A stretch of 18,470 bases of DNA from Deinococcus sp. YIM 134068 (GCF_036543075.1 NZ_JAZHPF010000038.1:1-18470); one strand, 5' to 3'; shown: positions 7,765-14,559, numbered from the stretch's first letter. Numbers and translations are program-made. Notes: a model not told the origin generated them from the sequence alone.

Positions 7765-7995
7765 ATGAACGAGGACGCTCACCTCCCCCGCCTCCCCCGC
7801 CTCCCCGGCGAACACGAGGTCTCCCTGCCGCGCGTGTGGCACGAGTCCGACGGGACCCGGGCCGTCTGGCGCGCCTCGGTGCTGCGGGGCGACTCGCCGC
7901 GACGCCACCTCGCCACGCCGGACGCGCTGCTGAATTTCTTGGCTGAACACCTGCGCCACGGGTCCGCCGGGAACGTCCCCTGCGCCGAGTTCTGA
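7765..7995 (+). CDS. Small conserved-looking protein upstream of a BTAD regulator, 76 aa
   Basis: No named family is recognised. ATG 7765 follows GAAGG with five-base spacing; an in-frame GTG at 7747 inside the hairpin is the alternative start. The product has a beta segment, VSLPRVWHESDGTRAVWRAS, followed by a short helix, PDALLNFLAEHL, and a Cys near the end. Such compact R-V-W...WRAS...F-L proteins occur beside regulators in Deinococcus and other large-genome bacteria, to my recollection. The stop at 7995 is 50 bases before the BTAD gene on the same strand, which has its own promoter-like box. Confidence 0.6.
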   Translation: MNEDAHLPRLPRLPGEHEVSLPRVWHESDGTRAVWRASVLRGDSPRRHLATPDALLNFLAEHLRHGSAGNVPCAEF

Positions 7996-8030
7996 ACCGC
8001 CGGAGGTCCCCAACTCCCCCCCGTGGGGAG

Positions 8031-8036
8031 TACGCT
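8031..8036 (+). promoter_or_regulatory. TANNNT box before the BTAD gene
   Basis: TACGCT ends nine bases before ATG 8046, slightly further than the other leaderless candidates here. The gap GAGGGCACC contains GAGG, so a very short leader with a weak ribosome site is equally possible. Confidence 0.4.
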
Positions 8037-8045
8037 GAGGGCACC

Positions 8046-9125
8046 ATGAACGCTCTGCCGTGGCACCTGGGGTTGCTCGGCACGGTCCGGCTGCGCGGGC
8101 CGGACAGCCGGGAGACGCGCCCGGAACGCAAGCTGGCGGCCCTGCTCGCCCTCCTCGCGCTGGAGGGGCCTACCCACCGCTCGCGCCTGGTGGGATTGCT
8201 GTGGCCCGAGACGCGGGAGGCGGCGGCCCGCAACAACCTCGTGCAGATGCTGCGTAAGCTCCGCTCGGCCACGGGCGCGGACCTCGTGGGCGGCGGGGAA
8301 CTGCTGTCGCTGGGGTCGGCCCTCGACGTGGACGCCCGGCGCGCCCGGGACGCCTGCACCCGTGGGGAATTCGCCACCCTTCACCGCTTCGGGGGCGAAC
8401 TGCTCGCGGGGCTGCGGTACGACGACTGCCCGGACCTCGACGACTGGCTGCTCGCCGAGCGTGAGCGCTGGACCGAGTGGCGCGTGGGCGCGGCGCGCGA
8501 GGAGGCCGCCCGGCTGGAGCGCGAGGGCCGCTACGACGAGGCGGCGGCGCGCACCCGGGTCCTGCTCGACCTCAATCCCCTCTCCGAGGACGCCTACCGC
8601 CGCTGCGAGGCGTTCCTGCGCCGCGAGTCCGGCGTGGACCCGCTGCCCGAGACGCTCTCCCTCCTCGCCGACATCGAGCGGGGCCGCCTGCCCGCCCCGG
8701 TGGTGCCCCAGGCCCTGCCGCTCGCCACCCTGCGCCCCCCGACCCTGGTGGGCCGCGAGCGGGAGTGGGCGCGGATGGAGGCCGCGTGGCAGGCCGGGCA
8801 GGTCATCTTCATCTGCGGGGAGCCGGGCGCGGGCAAGACGCGGCTGGCCCTGGAGAGCATGTTCGCCCTCTCGAACGATTCCGCCTTCGAGCCGACGGTG
8901 GAACATGCGGACGCCATCCTGATCCGCAAGACCCTTTGCAGCGGGGCCGTGATAGGGACGGTGGAGAAAAGCCTGGAGGTGGCCGGTGGCCCGGACTTCT
9001 ACCGTGCCTTCGGGCTGGAGCGGCTGGTGCGCGACGTGCACGGCGCACCCTTCCACCCCCTGCCGGAAAAGGCGCAGCAGTTGTTCACCGGGCGGCTGGC
9101 GCTGGGGCTGGAACCCGTGGCGTGA
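8046..9125 (+). CDS. Chimeric gene: BTAD/AAA transcriptional activator fused to an acyl-CoA dehydrogenase tail
   Basis: Residues 1-95 form a winged-helix DNA-binding segment, LGLLGTVRLRG... with RKLAALLALLALEG and RNNLVQMLRKLR. Residues 95-215 are a bacterial transcriptional activation domain (TPR-like; WLLAERERW, LDLNPLSEDAYRR). An AAA/STAND ATPase then begins, LVGREREW at 234 and Walker A GEPGAGKT at 258-265. Normally several hundred more residues follow. Here the ATPase stops at about residue 271, and the rest, LSNDSAFEP to the end, reads as the C-terminal helical end of an acyl-CoA dehydrogenase: ADAILIRKTL, TVEKSLEVAGG, FGLERLVRDVHGAPFHPLPE, TGRLALGLEP. The fusion is in frame. Without Walker B and the sensor parts the ATPase cannot work, and the dehydrogenase tail has no active site. 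It probably arose by a large deletion or assembly misjoin. Confidence 0.85.
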   Translation: MNALPWHLGLLGTVRLRGPDSRETRPERKLAALLALLALEGPTHRSRLVGLLWPETREAAARNNLVQMLRKLRSATGADLVGGGELLSLGSALDVDARRARDACTRGEFATLHRFGGELLAGLRYDDCPDLDDWLLAERERWTEWRVGAAREEAARLEREGRYDEAAARTRVLLDLNPLSEDAYRRCEAFLRRESGVDPLPETLSLLADIERGRLPAPVVPQALPLATLRPPTLVGREREWARMEAAWQAGQVIFICGEPGAGKTRLALESMFALSNDSAFEPTVEHADAILIRKTLCSGAVIGTVEKSLEVAGGPDFYRAFGLERLVRDVHGAPFHPLPEKAQQLFTGRLALGLEPVA

Positions 9126-9180
9126 ACCCCCTCCCGGCCCTCTCTCATCCTCGGGGAAACGCTCCAGACAGGAGGTGCCC

Positions 9181-9330
9181 GTGCGGATCGCCAGGGAGGA
9201 CACCCCGGTCGGTACCGACGCTCCGGGCGCGGTGGCCCGCCAGCAGCCCACCTTCGGCGACGCGAGCAGGTCCGGCCAGTTCAGCACCGCGCCCGGCGCT
9301 GCTCTGTGTGCTGAGAAAACACTGAACCGG
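9181..9330 (+). pseudogene. Start of a lost gene downstream of the dehydrogenase tail
   Basis: GTG 9181 is preceded by AGGAGG with five-base spacing and begins MRIAREDTPVGTDAPGAVAR. Coding-like composition holds to about 9300, after which the frame runs through the hairpin at 9331 into unrelated sequence. I read it as the first 40-50 codons of a gene that was in an operon with the acyl-CoA dehydrogenase and is truncated. The family is not recognised. Confidence 0.3.
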
Positions 9331-9352
9331 AACCCCACGCCGGTGTGGGGTT
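9331..9352 (+). terminator. 8-bp hairpin, probable terminator
   Basis: AACCCCAC (9331-9338) pairs with GTGGGGTT (9345-9352) around GCCGGT, followed by ATTCC. It ends the transcription unit carrying the BTAD-dehydrogenase chimera. Confidence 0.5.
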
Positions 9353-9629
9353 ATTCCGGGCTATCCGGCGGGTGCTACGGCCTGGCCGTGTGGAAGGCGA
9401 GGCGCAAGGCACTCCGGCGGTGCCCCTTCCAACTGGGCCGAACTCGTGCCCGGCGGCGTGCGTGCCATCCGTCGGGGACTTCCGCGAGGTCCCGGCCCGG
9501 TGGACTCACGCGGCAACAGTTGCCTCTGGAGAACTCCGGCGGGCCAGGCCTCGCAGGCCTGTGGCGTCCAGCACCACTCGTCCACCAGTTCCAGGTACAC
9601 CTCCGCGCGGGTGAGCGCCAGGAAGATTA

Positions 9630-9854
9630 CCCGGCGCTGGTAGTTCCGCTGCCACTCGGGCGTTTTCCGCTCCTCACGTTGCGCCTTGCGCGCCTCGCCG
9701 AGGGGCCGTGGTCAACCGTTGACGGAATGGGGGGGGGGGGATCACCGCTGGCGTTCCGAGGACAGTGGACCCGAATCGGGCACGCCCGGCAGGCCCCGAC
9801 GAAGGCGTGCAAGGAACGGAGTGAGAGGCCGGACGGGAGGGGGACTGCCTCCAT
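9630..9854 (-). mobile_element. Transposase-like fragment (IS1182-type C-terminal region), decayed
   Basis: In one minus frame the sequence reads GACRACPIRVHCPRNASG, a CxxCxxxxxC zinc-binding pattern like that near the C-terminus of IS1182-type DDE transposases. After a single-base shift the next frame reads LGEARKAQREERKTPEWQRN followed by YQRR, close to the 'ARxxQxxxxTPEWxxxYxxR' segment that follows in those proteins. The catalytic 'RAGIEG' part that should come next is missing: the frame continues VIFLALTRAEVYLELVDEW, which I do not recognise, to about 9530. There is no start codon and no terminal inverted repeat was seen. A G12 tract and a stop codon lie inside it. Assignment rests on motif memory only. 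Confidence 0.4.
9729..9740 (+). repeat. G12 homopolymer tract
   Basis: Twelve consecutive G, the longest homopolymer in the window. It lies inside the transposase-like fragment next to GTCAACCGTTGAC, a short inverted repeat. It is prone to slippage and to sequencing error. Confidence 0.9.
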
Positions 9855-9928
9855 CCCCACAAGGTGGACCCAACGCCGCCGCCGGGTCTTCGTTGGCAAG
9901 GTTGCCGCCCGTCGCGCTCGGAGCACGG

Positions 9929-10774
9929 TCAAGCGGGCTGCCCCTGCCCTTCCCCGAGGAGGGCGCGCAGGACGTCGCTGACGGTGATCACCCCCAGGAG
10001 CCGCCCGTCTGTCCCCAGGACGGGCAGGCCGTGGACGTCGGCCTCCAGCATCCGGGCGACCGCGTCCCCCAGCGAGGCGTCCCCGGACACTTCTCCCCCC
10101 GGCGGGCGCATCAGGTCGCGCGCCGTCTTGCCGTTCAGGAAGAACTGGTCCCCCATCACGGTGTCCCCGTGCGCTGCCTTGGCCCGCTCGACCACCGCGC
10201 CCAGGTCGCGCCCGTGCAGGACGCCCACCAGTCGCTCGCCCTCCAGCACCGGCAGCACCCGCAGCCCGGTCACCCGCAGTTTGGCGGCGGCCTCGCTCGC
10301 CGGGGAGCCTGCCAGGACAGCGATGGGCTGCCCGGTCATGTGCCCGCGCGCGGTGCCCCAGGAGGGGGACGGCTCCCGCGCGGCGGCCCGCAACACATCC
10401 GTGAGGGTGAGCATGCCCACCAGGGCACCCCTCTCGTTCAGGACGGGAAGGCCGCCGACCCGGCGGTCGAGCATGACCCGGACGGCCCGGCCCAGCGGCT
10501 CGTCCGGCGCGGTGGTGAGCACCGGGTGCCGCATGGCCTCTCGGACCCGCACGCGCCCGGCGCGGTAGGCGAAGTCCCAGGGGGTGAGGCCCTCGTGCAG
10601 GGCGGGGAGGTGGTGCCTCACCTCGCCGTCGGTGAGCAGGCCGACGAGCTGGCCCGCCTGAACGACCGGCAGGCGCTTGATGTGCAGCGTCTCCATCTTC
10701 ACCACGGCGTCGGGCAGCGACTCGTGGGGATCAGCGGTGATGACACGGGCGTGCATGGCGTCCTGGACGAGCAT
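9929..10774 (-). CDS. Protein of four CBS repeats (two Bateman modules)
   Basis: This 281-residue protein consists entirely of CBS repeats at about residues 2-57, 75-132, 144-196 and 216-273. Each has the usual (V/A)xxMxxxxxxxxxxxxL...LPVxxxxxxLVGxLxxxDxL pattern, for example VREAMRHPVLTTAPDEPLGR, LPVLNERGALVGMLTLTDVL and ARDLMRPPGG. There is no catalytic or transport domain. CBS pairs bind adenine nucleotides (AMP, ATP, SAM), so it is probably a cytoplasmic energy or nucleotide sensor. ATG 10774 has a strong AAGGAGG with an eight-base gap. It lies directly downstream of the damaged universal stress protein gene, a common pairing; the old stress-protein frame overlaps its start by 44 bases. 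It is the only intact gene between 9130 and 13030. Confidence 0.9.
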   Translation of the reverse strand: MLVQDAMHARVITADPHESLPDAVVKMETLHIKRLPVVQAGQLVGLLTDGEVRHHLPALHEGLTPWDFAYRAGRVRVREAMRHPVLTTAPDEPLGRAVRVMLDRRVGGLPVLNERGALVGMLTLTDVLRAAAREPSPSWGTARGHMTGQPIAVLAGSPASEAAAKLRVTGLRVLPVLEGERLVGVLHGRDLGAVVERAKAAHGDTVMGDQFFLNGKTARDLMRPPGGEVSGDASLGDAVARMLEADVHGLPVLGTDGRLLGVITVSDVLRALLGEGQGQPA

Positions 10775-11131
10775 GGTCTTTCCTCCTTGGGTACGGGGCA
10801 GCCGGGACGGGCGGGGGGCCGGCGGCGGGACGTGAGGGGGTACGCTTCCCGCTTGCGACCGGGGCTCCGGCCGTCCCGGCGGCGGGGTCCCCCGTGGGGT
10901 CGGCGGGGGCGCGGACGAGGAACACCGGCACCTTGACCCGGTGCAGCACCGCCTCGGCGACGCTGCCGAGCAGGAAGTGCACCAGCCCGCCCCACCCGTG
11001 GGTGCTCATCACGACGAGGGCGGCACCCAGGCGTTCCACGTCGTCCGCGATGACCTGGGAGACGGGGCGGCCAGTCGTCTCGCGACACACGATCCGGGCC
11101 TCGGGGAAGTCGAGGGTCTGCGGTCGAACAT
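10731..11131 (-). pseudogene. Universal stress protein gene with its N-terminal half deleted
   Basis: The C-terminal half of a UspA-type protein is clear: RPVSQVIADDVERLGAALVV, then MSTHGWGGLVHFLLGSVAEA (the nucleotide-binding H-G-9x-G-S signature) and VLHRVKVPVFLVRA. The N-terminal half with the first strand and its Asp is missing. An excellent start survives: ATG 11131 with AAGGAGG (11137-11143) and codons for MFDR, a usual beginning for these proteins. But those codons are now directly joined, out of frame, to the C-terminal half, so the start reads MFDRRPSTSPRP and soon becomes non-coding. About 60-80 residues have been lost. The C-terminal frame stays open to 10731, inside the CBS gene, with a low-complexity Pro/Ala tail that may itself be out of frame. 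Confidence 0.75.
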
Positions 11132-11240
11132 ACGTTCCTCCTTCGTCCTCACCCTGTGGGCGGGTCATTACCCCGCCATTACCGCTGGCTGCGCGCCCGC
11201 GCCAGGGCTGGTCCCGGCCTGGGGCACCCCATCCACACGA

Positions 11241-11556
11241 TCATCCGGTGAACGCCCCTGGTCCCTGGGCTGTCCCACTCGGGAGCGGACCCGCCGGGAA
11301 GGTCCCGGGGTGGTTCTCGTGGCCGGAGTCGCGGGTGCAGGGCCGCCCGCGTACCCCGAAGACTTCGGGCGATGCCTGGCGATACCCCCGGAGGCTGATC
11401 GGGGGGCACGCATCCCTCCAGCGGCCCACGACGGAAAGCGTCTCGTGGTCCACGGTCCCCAGGGTTTTCAGCCCGAAGACCAGCAGCAGTCTCGCCGCCA
11501 GGAAGTCCGCCCTCGTCCCCTTCCAGGGCTGCCAGGGGTCCGGATGAGTCCCGCGC
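11241..11556 (-). other. Unassigned coding-like fragment
   Basis: Directly after the stop of the TIR-derived frame, another minus frame has strong third-position GC and reads HPDPWQPWKGTRADFLAARL, LLVFGLKTLGTVDHETLSVV and GRWRDA, before degrading below about 11400. It has no start codon. It may be the out-of-frame continuation of the TIR gene or the remnant of another gene. Confidence 0.35.
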
Positions 11557-12305
11557 TCAGCCGGGCGCGTCTTGCCCGAACGAGAACCCCTGCCGAACGT
11601 ATCGCGCCGTTCGGAGAGTCACGATGGTCCTGCGCCGCCCTCCCTCACCCTCGTACGCCACGTTCTGGGCGTGGACCCACGTGCCGTCGAGATCGTAGGC
11701 AAAGGGCAGCCTGCCCCAACCAACCGCACCCTGATCCGCCGACGTCTTGAGCATCTGCGACCGCACCAGCTCCTCCCCGTTGCGTGGCCGAAGATGGACC
11801 GTGGTGACGTCCTCCACCCTCCGGAAGCACACCTCCTCGGGGAGCAGTTCTCCGAGGAGGACCAGGCTCCCCGACGACCTTTTGCGGGAAGGAGGCCGCG
11901 CGCTCTTTCGGGTCGTCACCTTTCGGGGAGGCGTGACTGCGGCACCGTTCCCCACCTGCGCTGAAGTCAGTCGACCCAGCAACCCGTCGGCGATCCGGGC
12001 CAGGGGTTTTTCCCGCGCATCCGGGCGACCGGTCGTGGTCTGCAAGCCCGGCACAGGGGTGTCGCCAATCAATACGGGCAGGATGTCGTTGTGCTGTTTG
12101 GGCGCGGGTCAGCGCCGCCCTCGGCTCGGCTCCCGTCCAGTCCTTGTTCGGGCCGTGGTGCGAGACGAAGATGACGCAGGAGTGCGCGTCGTGCCGATCC
12201 ACCTGATCGAGGCACCGGGCGAGGACCTCGCCCACAGGAACGTGTCGAGGCGCTTGGCCTAGGAACGGTTCTCGCCGGCGAGGGAGAGGCAGACATCAAG
12301 GCGGG
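11557..12305 (-). pseudogene. TIR-domain protein, decayed (nonsense codon, internal deletion, frameshifts)
   Basis: Pieces of one TIR domain lie in order on the minus strand. Piece 1 (about 12303-12240): RLDVCLSLAGENRS, stop TAG 12259-12261, then AKRLDTF; this matches the first TIR strand and helix (DVFLSxAGEDRxxAxxLxxxL), with the TAG where Tyr is common. About 20 residues are then missing. Piece 2, in another frame: LWGEVLARCLDQVDRHDAHS, CVIFVSHHGPNKDWTGAEPR, AALTRAQ, with the conserved W...E. Piece 3, after one extra A near 12090: QHNDILPVLIGDTPVPGL. It then runs on through PLARIADGLLGRL into a C-terminal region I do not recognise (LLGELLPEEVCFRRVEDVTT; AYDLDGTWVHAQNVAYEGEG), with TGA at 11557. 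Intact relatives are NAD-consuming or signalling proteins, often in defence. The upstream end abuts a Tn3 transposase remnant. Confidence 0.65.
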
Positions 12306-12741
12306 CACGGTGACGGCCTCGCGCCGGCTTTGCGCGAACCGGGCCGGGTGCAGCGAGCGCATCCTGTCCACGCTGAGGTGGCTGCGCGACCCCGAACGGC
12401 GGCGCTGCTTCCTGGTGGGACTGGACAAGGGAGAGGCCCTGCACGCGCTGAAGCGGGTAGTGGCCCTTCACCGCAGCGGGGAGATTCGGAACCGTTCCTT
12501 TCCTTTGAGGCGCAAAGCCACCGCGCCAGCGGCCTCAACCCTGTCACGACCGCCATCGCCGTGTGGAACACGGTGTCCCTGGAGCGTGTCGTCGAGGCCC
12601 CGCGCGCCGAGGGCAGCAGGGTGCCCGGCGGCCCGCCGGCGCATGTGCCCCCCTGAGCTGGAAGCATCCCGGGTTGACGGGCGACGACGTGTGGTGGCCG
12701 GAGGCCGTGCCCAACGGCACCTTCGGGCGTTGGGCGAGTAG
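12291..12741 (+). mobile_element. tnpA: Tn3-family transposase, decayed C-terminal end
   Basis: Plus-strand pieces follow the C-terminus of Tn3-type TnpA in order. Piece 1: IKAGTVTASRRL, ILSTLRWLRDPERRR, VGLDKGEALHALKRVV (with the DDE Glu in KGEA), LHRSGEIRNRSF. Piece 2, in another frame: SFEAQSHRASGLNPVTTAIA, VWNTVSLERVVEAPRAEG. Piece 3, in a third frame: PLSWKHPGLTGDDVWW, PNGTF, matching the usual LSPLGWEHINLTGDYxW end. About 145 of roughly 1000 residues remain. A 5-bp duplication breaks the first join and a lost C in a C-run (near 12650) the second. The last piece ends near TAG 12739-12741. No terminal inverted repeat was convincingly found downstream. The left edge lies at the TIR remnant. 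Confidence 0.75.
12497..12506 (+). repeat. 5-bp tandem duplication CCTTT CCTTT
   Basis: Removing one CCTTT copy restores RNRSFEAQSHRASGL, the expected Tn3 TnpA sequence, across the first frame break. It is therefore a duplication within the transposase remnant, by slippage or as a leftover 5-bp target duplication. Confidence 0.75.
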
Positions 12742-13032
12742 AGCGCCTTCCACACGCCTTCTTTTCCTGAACGGAGGAGTCGTCGAGCTTGTTACCACCC
12801 GAGGTGGGCCTTCACCGGGTTCCACAGGACGGCCGCCACCTGATCAAGCCCCTCGACCCAGGGTGTGAGGGCAACCGATCAAGCTCGGGGAAGACCTGCT
12901 CAACTTCGGAAAACAGGCGCTCAACGCGGCAGTCCGAGCTGTGCATCTTCTGTAAGGGGAAGAACTTTACCTTGTTCACGTTCGACCGAGGGCGTTCCCC
13001 TTCGTGACCGGACACCTGAAGGAGGCACCGTC
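12742..13032. other. Intergenic region with no assignable gene
   Basis: About 290 bases separate the Tn3 remnant and the pseudo-receiver gene. A short plus frame at about 12870-12955 reads LGEDLLNFGKQALNAAVRAV, which looks helical, but it has no start or known relative. The last 80 bases are less GC-rich and contain TTTACC and TTGTTC, so a promoter for the gene at 13033 may be here; I could not fix its position. Confidence 0.4.
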
Positions 13033-14304
13033 ATGAACTCGACAACCCGGTCGGTCTCCCTGCTGCTCATCGGCGATCAGAGGGGCCTTGTCGAGGATGG
13101 CCTGCGCCAACACCTTCCGGCGGCGCACCAGTGGACGATCCACACCTCCGACGATGTGCCCGGCGCACTCCGGCAGGTGTCCGGGATCACGCCGGACCTC
13201 GCCGTGGTGTCCTGTGCCAGTCCAGCCCAGGTGCTCTGCGAGTATTTCTTTCAACTGCTCGACTATGCCAAGCTGCACTGGCCCCACACCTCGTTCGTCC
13301 TGGTGGCTACCGGGACGGTCACGAACTTGCCGGAAGTCTTCGGGCGTTACGGCGTCATGCCGGTGGTCCACCAGGCCGACGTTCCCGAGGTTGCCCGGAC
13401 CATCGAGCGCGAGATCAGCACCCTCAGCCACGGCTCGGTCCGGGGGGTGTCGCTGCCGGGGTTCCTGCAAATGATGGAGTGGGAGCGCAAGAGCCTTTCG
13501 GTCCGGGTCGAGTCGGCGGCCGGGTGGGGGCGGCTGCACCTGCTCGACGGCCGGTTGGTGGACGCCTACGCGCGGCCGGGGGGACAGACCGGTGAGGCGG
13601 CGGCCCTGAGGATCATGGCCTGGAACGACGTAGCGATTCGCCTCGAACGCTCCTACCACAACGGCCAGAGCACCGAGTTGCCGCCGCTGACCTCCCTGCT
13701 GATGGAGGCGATGCGGCAGAAGGACGAGGCGGAGCGGGCAGACGCGGCGGAGGGCGACGTTCTCGTTCTGCTCGACGACCCGGAGGAGCACGTGTTCAGG
13801 ACGCCGAGAAGCTCGACCACCCACCTCAAGAAACCAGGCTACGAAGAGCCGTTCCCGCCCAACGACCCGGTGCCCGCCCTACCAGGGGCGCTTCCCGCCG
13901 CCCACGAGCACACCGCCTCCCAGGACGAGGCGAAGGAGACCAGAGTGACCAACGTCAAAGAAACCCTCATCGCCGCCATGAACATCGAGGGCGCGACCGC
14001 AACCGCCCTCGTCGAGCACAGCAGTGGCATGGCGCTGGGCACGATGGGCGCTGGCATAGACTTGGAGATGGCCGCCGCCGGGAATACGGAGGTGGTGCGC
14101 GCGAAGCTGCGCACGATGGACGCCCTGGGAATCGGGGGACAGATCGAGGACATCCTGATCACCCTGCAAGACCAGTACCACATCATCTACATCGTGTCCG
14201 GTCAGCCGCTCTTCCTGTACCTCGTGCTGCAAAAGGACAAGGCGAACCTGGCGATGGCCCGCTACAAGCTGCGCGCCCTCGCCAAGGACATCACCATCGC
14301 GTAA
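13033..14304 (+). CDS. Pseudo-receiver / DUF4388 / roadblock fusion protein
   Basis: This is a 423-residue cytoplasmic signalling protein. Residues 8-125 fold like a response-regulator receiver (VSLLLIGDQRGLVEDGLRQH; TPDLAVVSC; SFVLVATGT), but the phospho-acceptor Asp position is Ser60 and the conserved Lys is absent, so it is unlikely to be phosphorylated. Residues 137-207 are a DUF4388/PATAN domain (VSLPGFLQMMEWERKSLSVR; GRLHLLDGRLVDAYARPGG; EAAALRIMAWNDVAIRLE). A disordered Pro/Glu-rich linker (230-300) follows. Residues 305-423 are a roadblock/LC7-type domain (KETLIAAMNIEGATATALVE; LGIGGQIEDILITLQDQYHI). ATG 13033 has AAGGAGG with a seven-base gap. The roadblock part has its own Shine-Dalgarno and GTG. 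Roadblock domains usually partner small GTPases, and one is encoded about 1.7 kb away on the other strand. Confidence 0.85.
   Translation: MNSTTRSVSLLLIGDQRGLVEDGLRQHLPAAHQWTIHTSDDVPGALRQVSGITPDLAVVSCASPAQVLCEYFFQLLDYAKLHWPHTSFVLVATGTVTNLPEVFGRYGVMPVVHQADVPEVARTIEREISTLSHGSVRGVSLPGFLQMMEWERKSLSVRVESAAGWGRLHLLDGRLVDAYARPGGQTGEAAALRIMAWNDVAIRLERSYHNGQSTELPPLTSLLMEAMRQKDEAERADAAEGDVLVLLDDPEEHVFRTPRSSTTHLKKPGYEEPFPPNDPVPALPGALPAAHEHTASQDEAKETRVTNVKETLIAAMNIEGATATALVEHSSGMALGTMGAGIDLEMAAAGNTEVVRAKLRTMDALGIGGQIEDILITLQDQYHIIYIVSGQPLFLYLVLQKDKANLAMARYKLRALAKDITIA
13933..13947 (+). promoter_or_regulatory. Internal Shine-Dalgarno and GTG start inside the fusion gene
   Basis: AAGGAG (13933-13938) stands six bases before GTG 13945, in frame with the fusion gene. 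Initiation here would yield a free roadblock protein of 119 residues beginning VTNVKETLIAAM, just before the first roadblock helix. The site may be a working second start or a relic of two genes that fused. Confidence 0.5.
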
Positions 14305-14315
14305 TGCAGACCAAG

Positions 14316-14354
14316 GCGAGCGGCGGCGATCCTCTGAAGGTCGCCGCCGCTCGC
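14316..14354 (+). terminator. 14-bp perfect hairpin after the fusion gene
   Basis: GCGAGCGGCGGCGA (14316-14329) pairs perfectly with TCGCCGCCGCTCGC (14341-14354) around an 11-base loop. It begins 12 bases after the stop codon at 14304. It lacks a T-tract, but the stem strength and position make termination or 3' end protection likely. Confidence 0.6.
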
Positions 14355-14559
14355 TCCCAGGAACGCAGGGTTCGGGCACCCCTCCGCAGGTTGATTCACA
14401 GGGCAGCCGTAAGCCCTTGAGCTAAGGAGGTGGGAGGGCCGCACACGCCCCCTATGTTGATCTCAAGCGCCCTCTGCTGGTCCCGGCCCTTCGCCTCCGT
14501 CGGGCCTGAACGGCGAGCGCCGGCGGCCGACCCGCTGCCGCCCCCAGTGCCGCGACGAC

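Noticed and set aside
7779..9338. 519-codon open frame on the minus strand
   Set aside because: It is antisense to the BTAD chimera, whose domains are clear. Codon bias is wrong for the minus strand.
12742..12790. Tn3 terminal inverted repeat after the transposase stop
   Set aside because: CTTCTTTTCCTGAACGG and GTCGTC nearby recall Tn21-type ends, but the match is too loose and the other end is missing.
12865..13032. N-terminal extension of the pseudo-receiver protein
   Set aside because: The frame is open from GTG 12865, but ATG 13033 has a strong Shine-Dalgarno and begins the receiver fold. The extension is Arg/Ser-rich.
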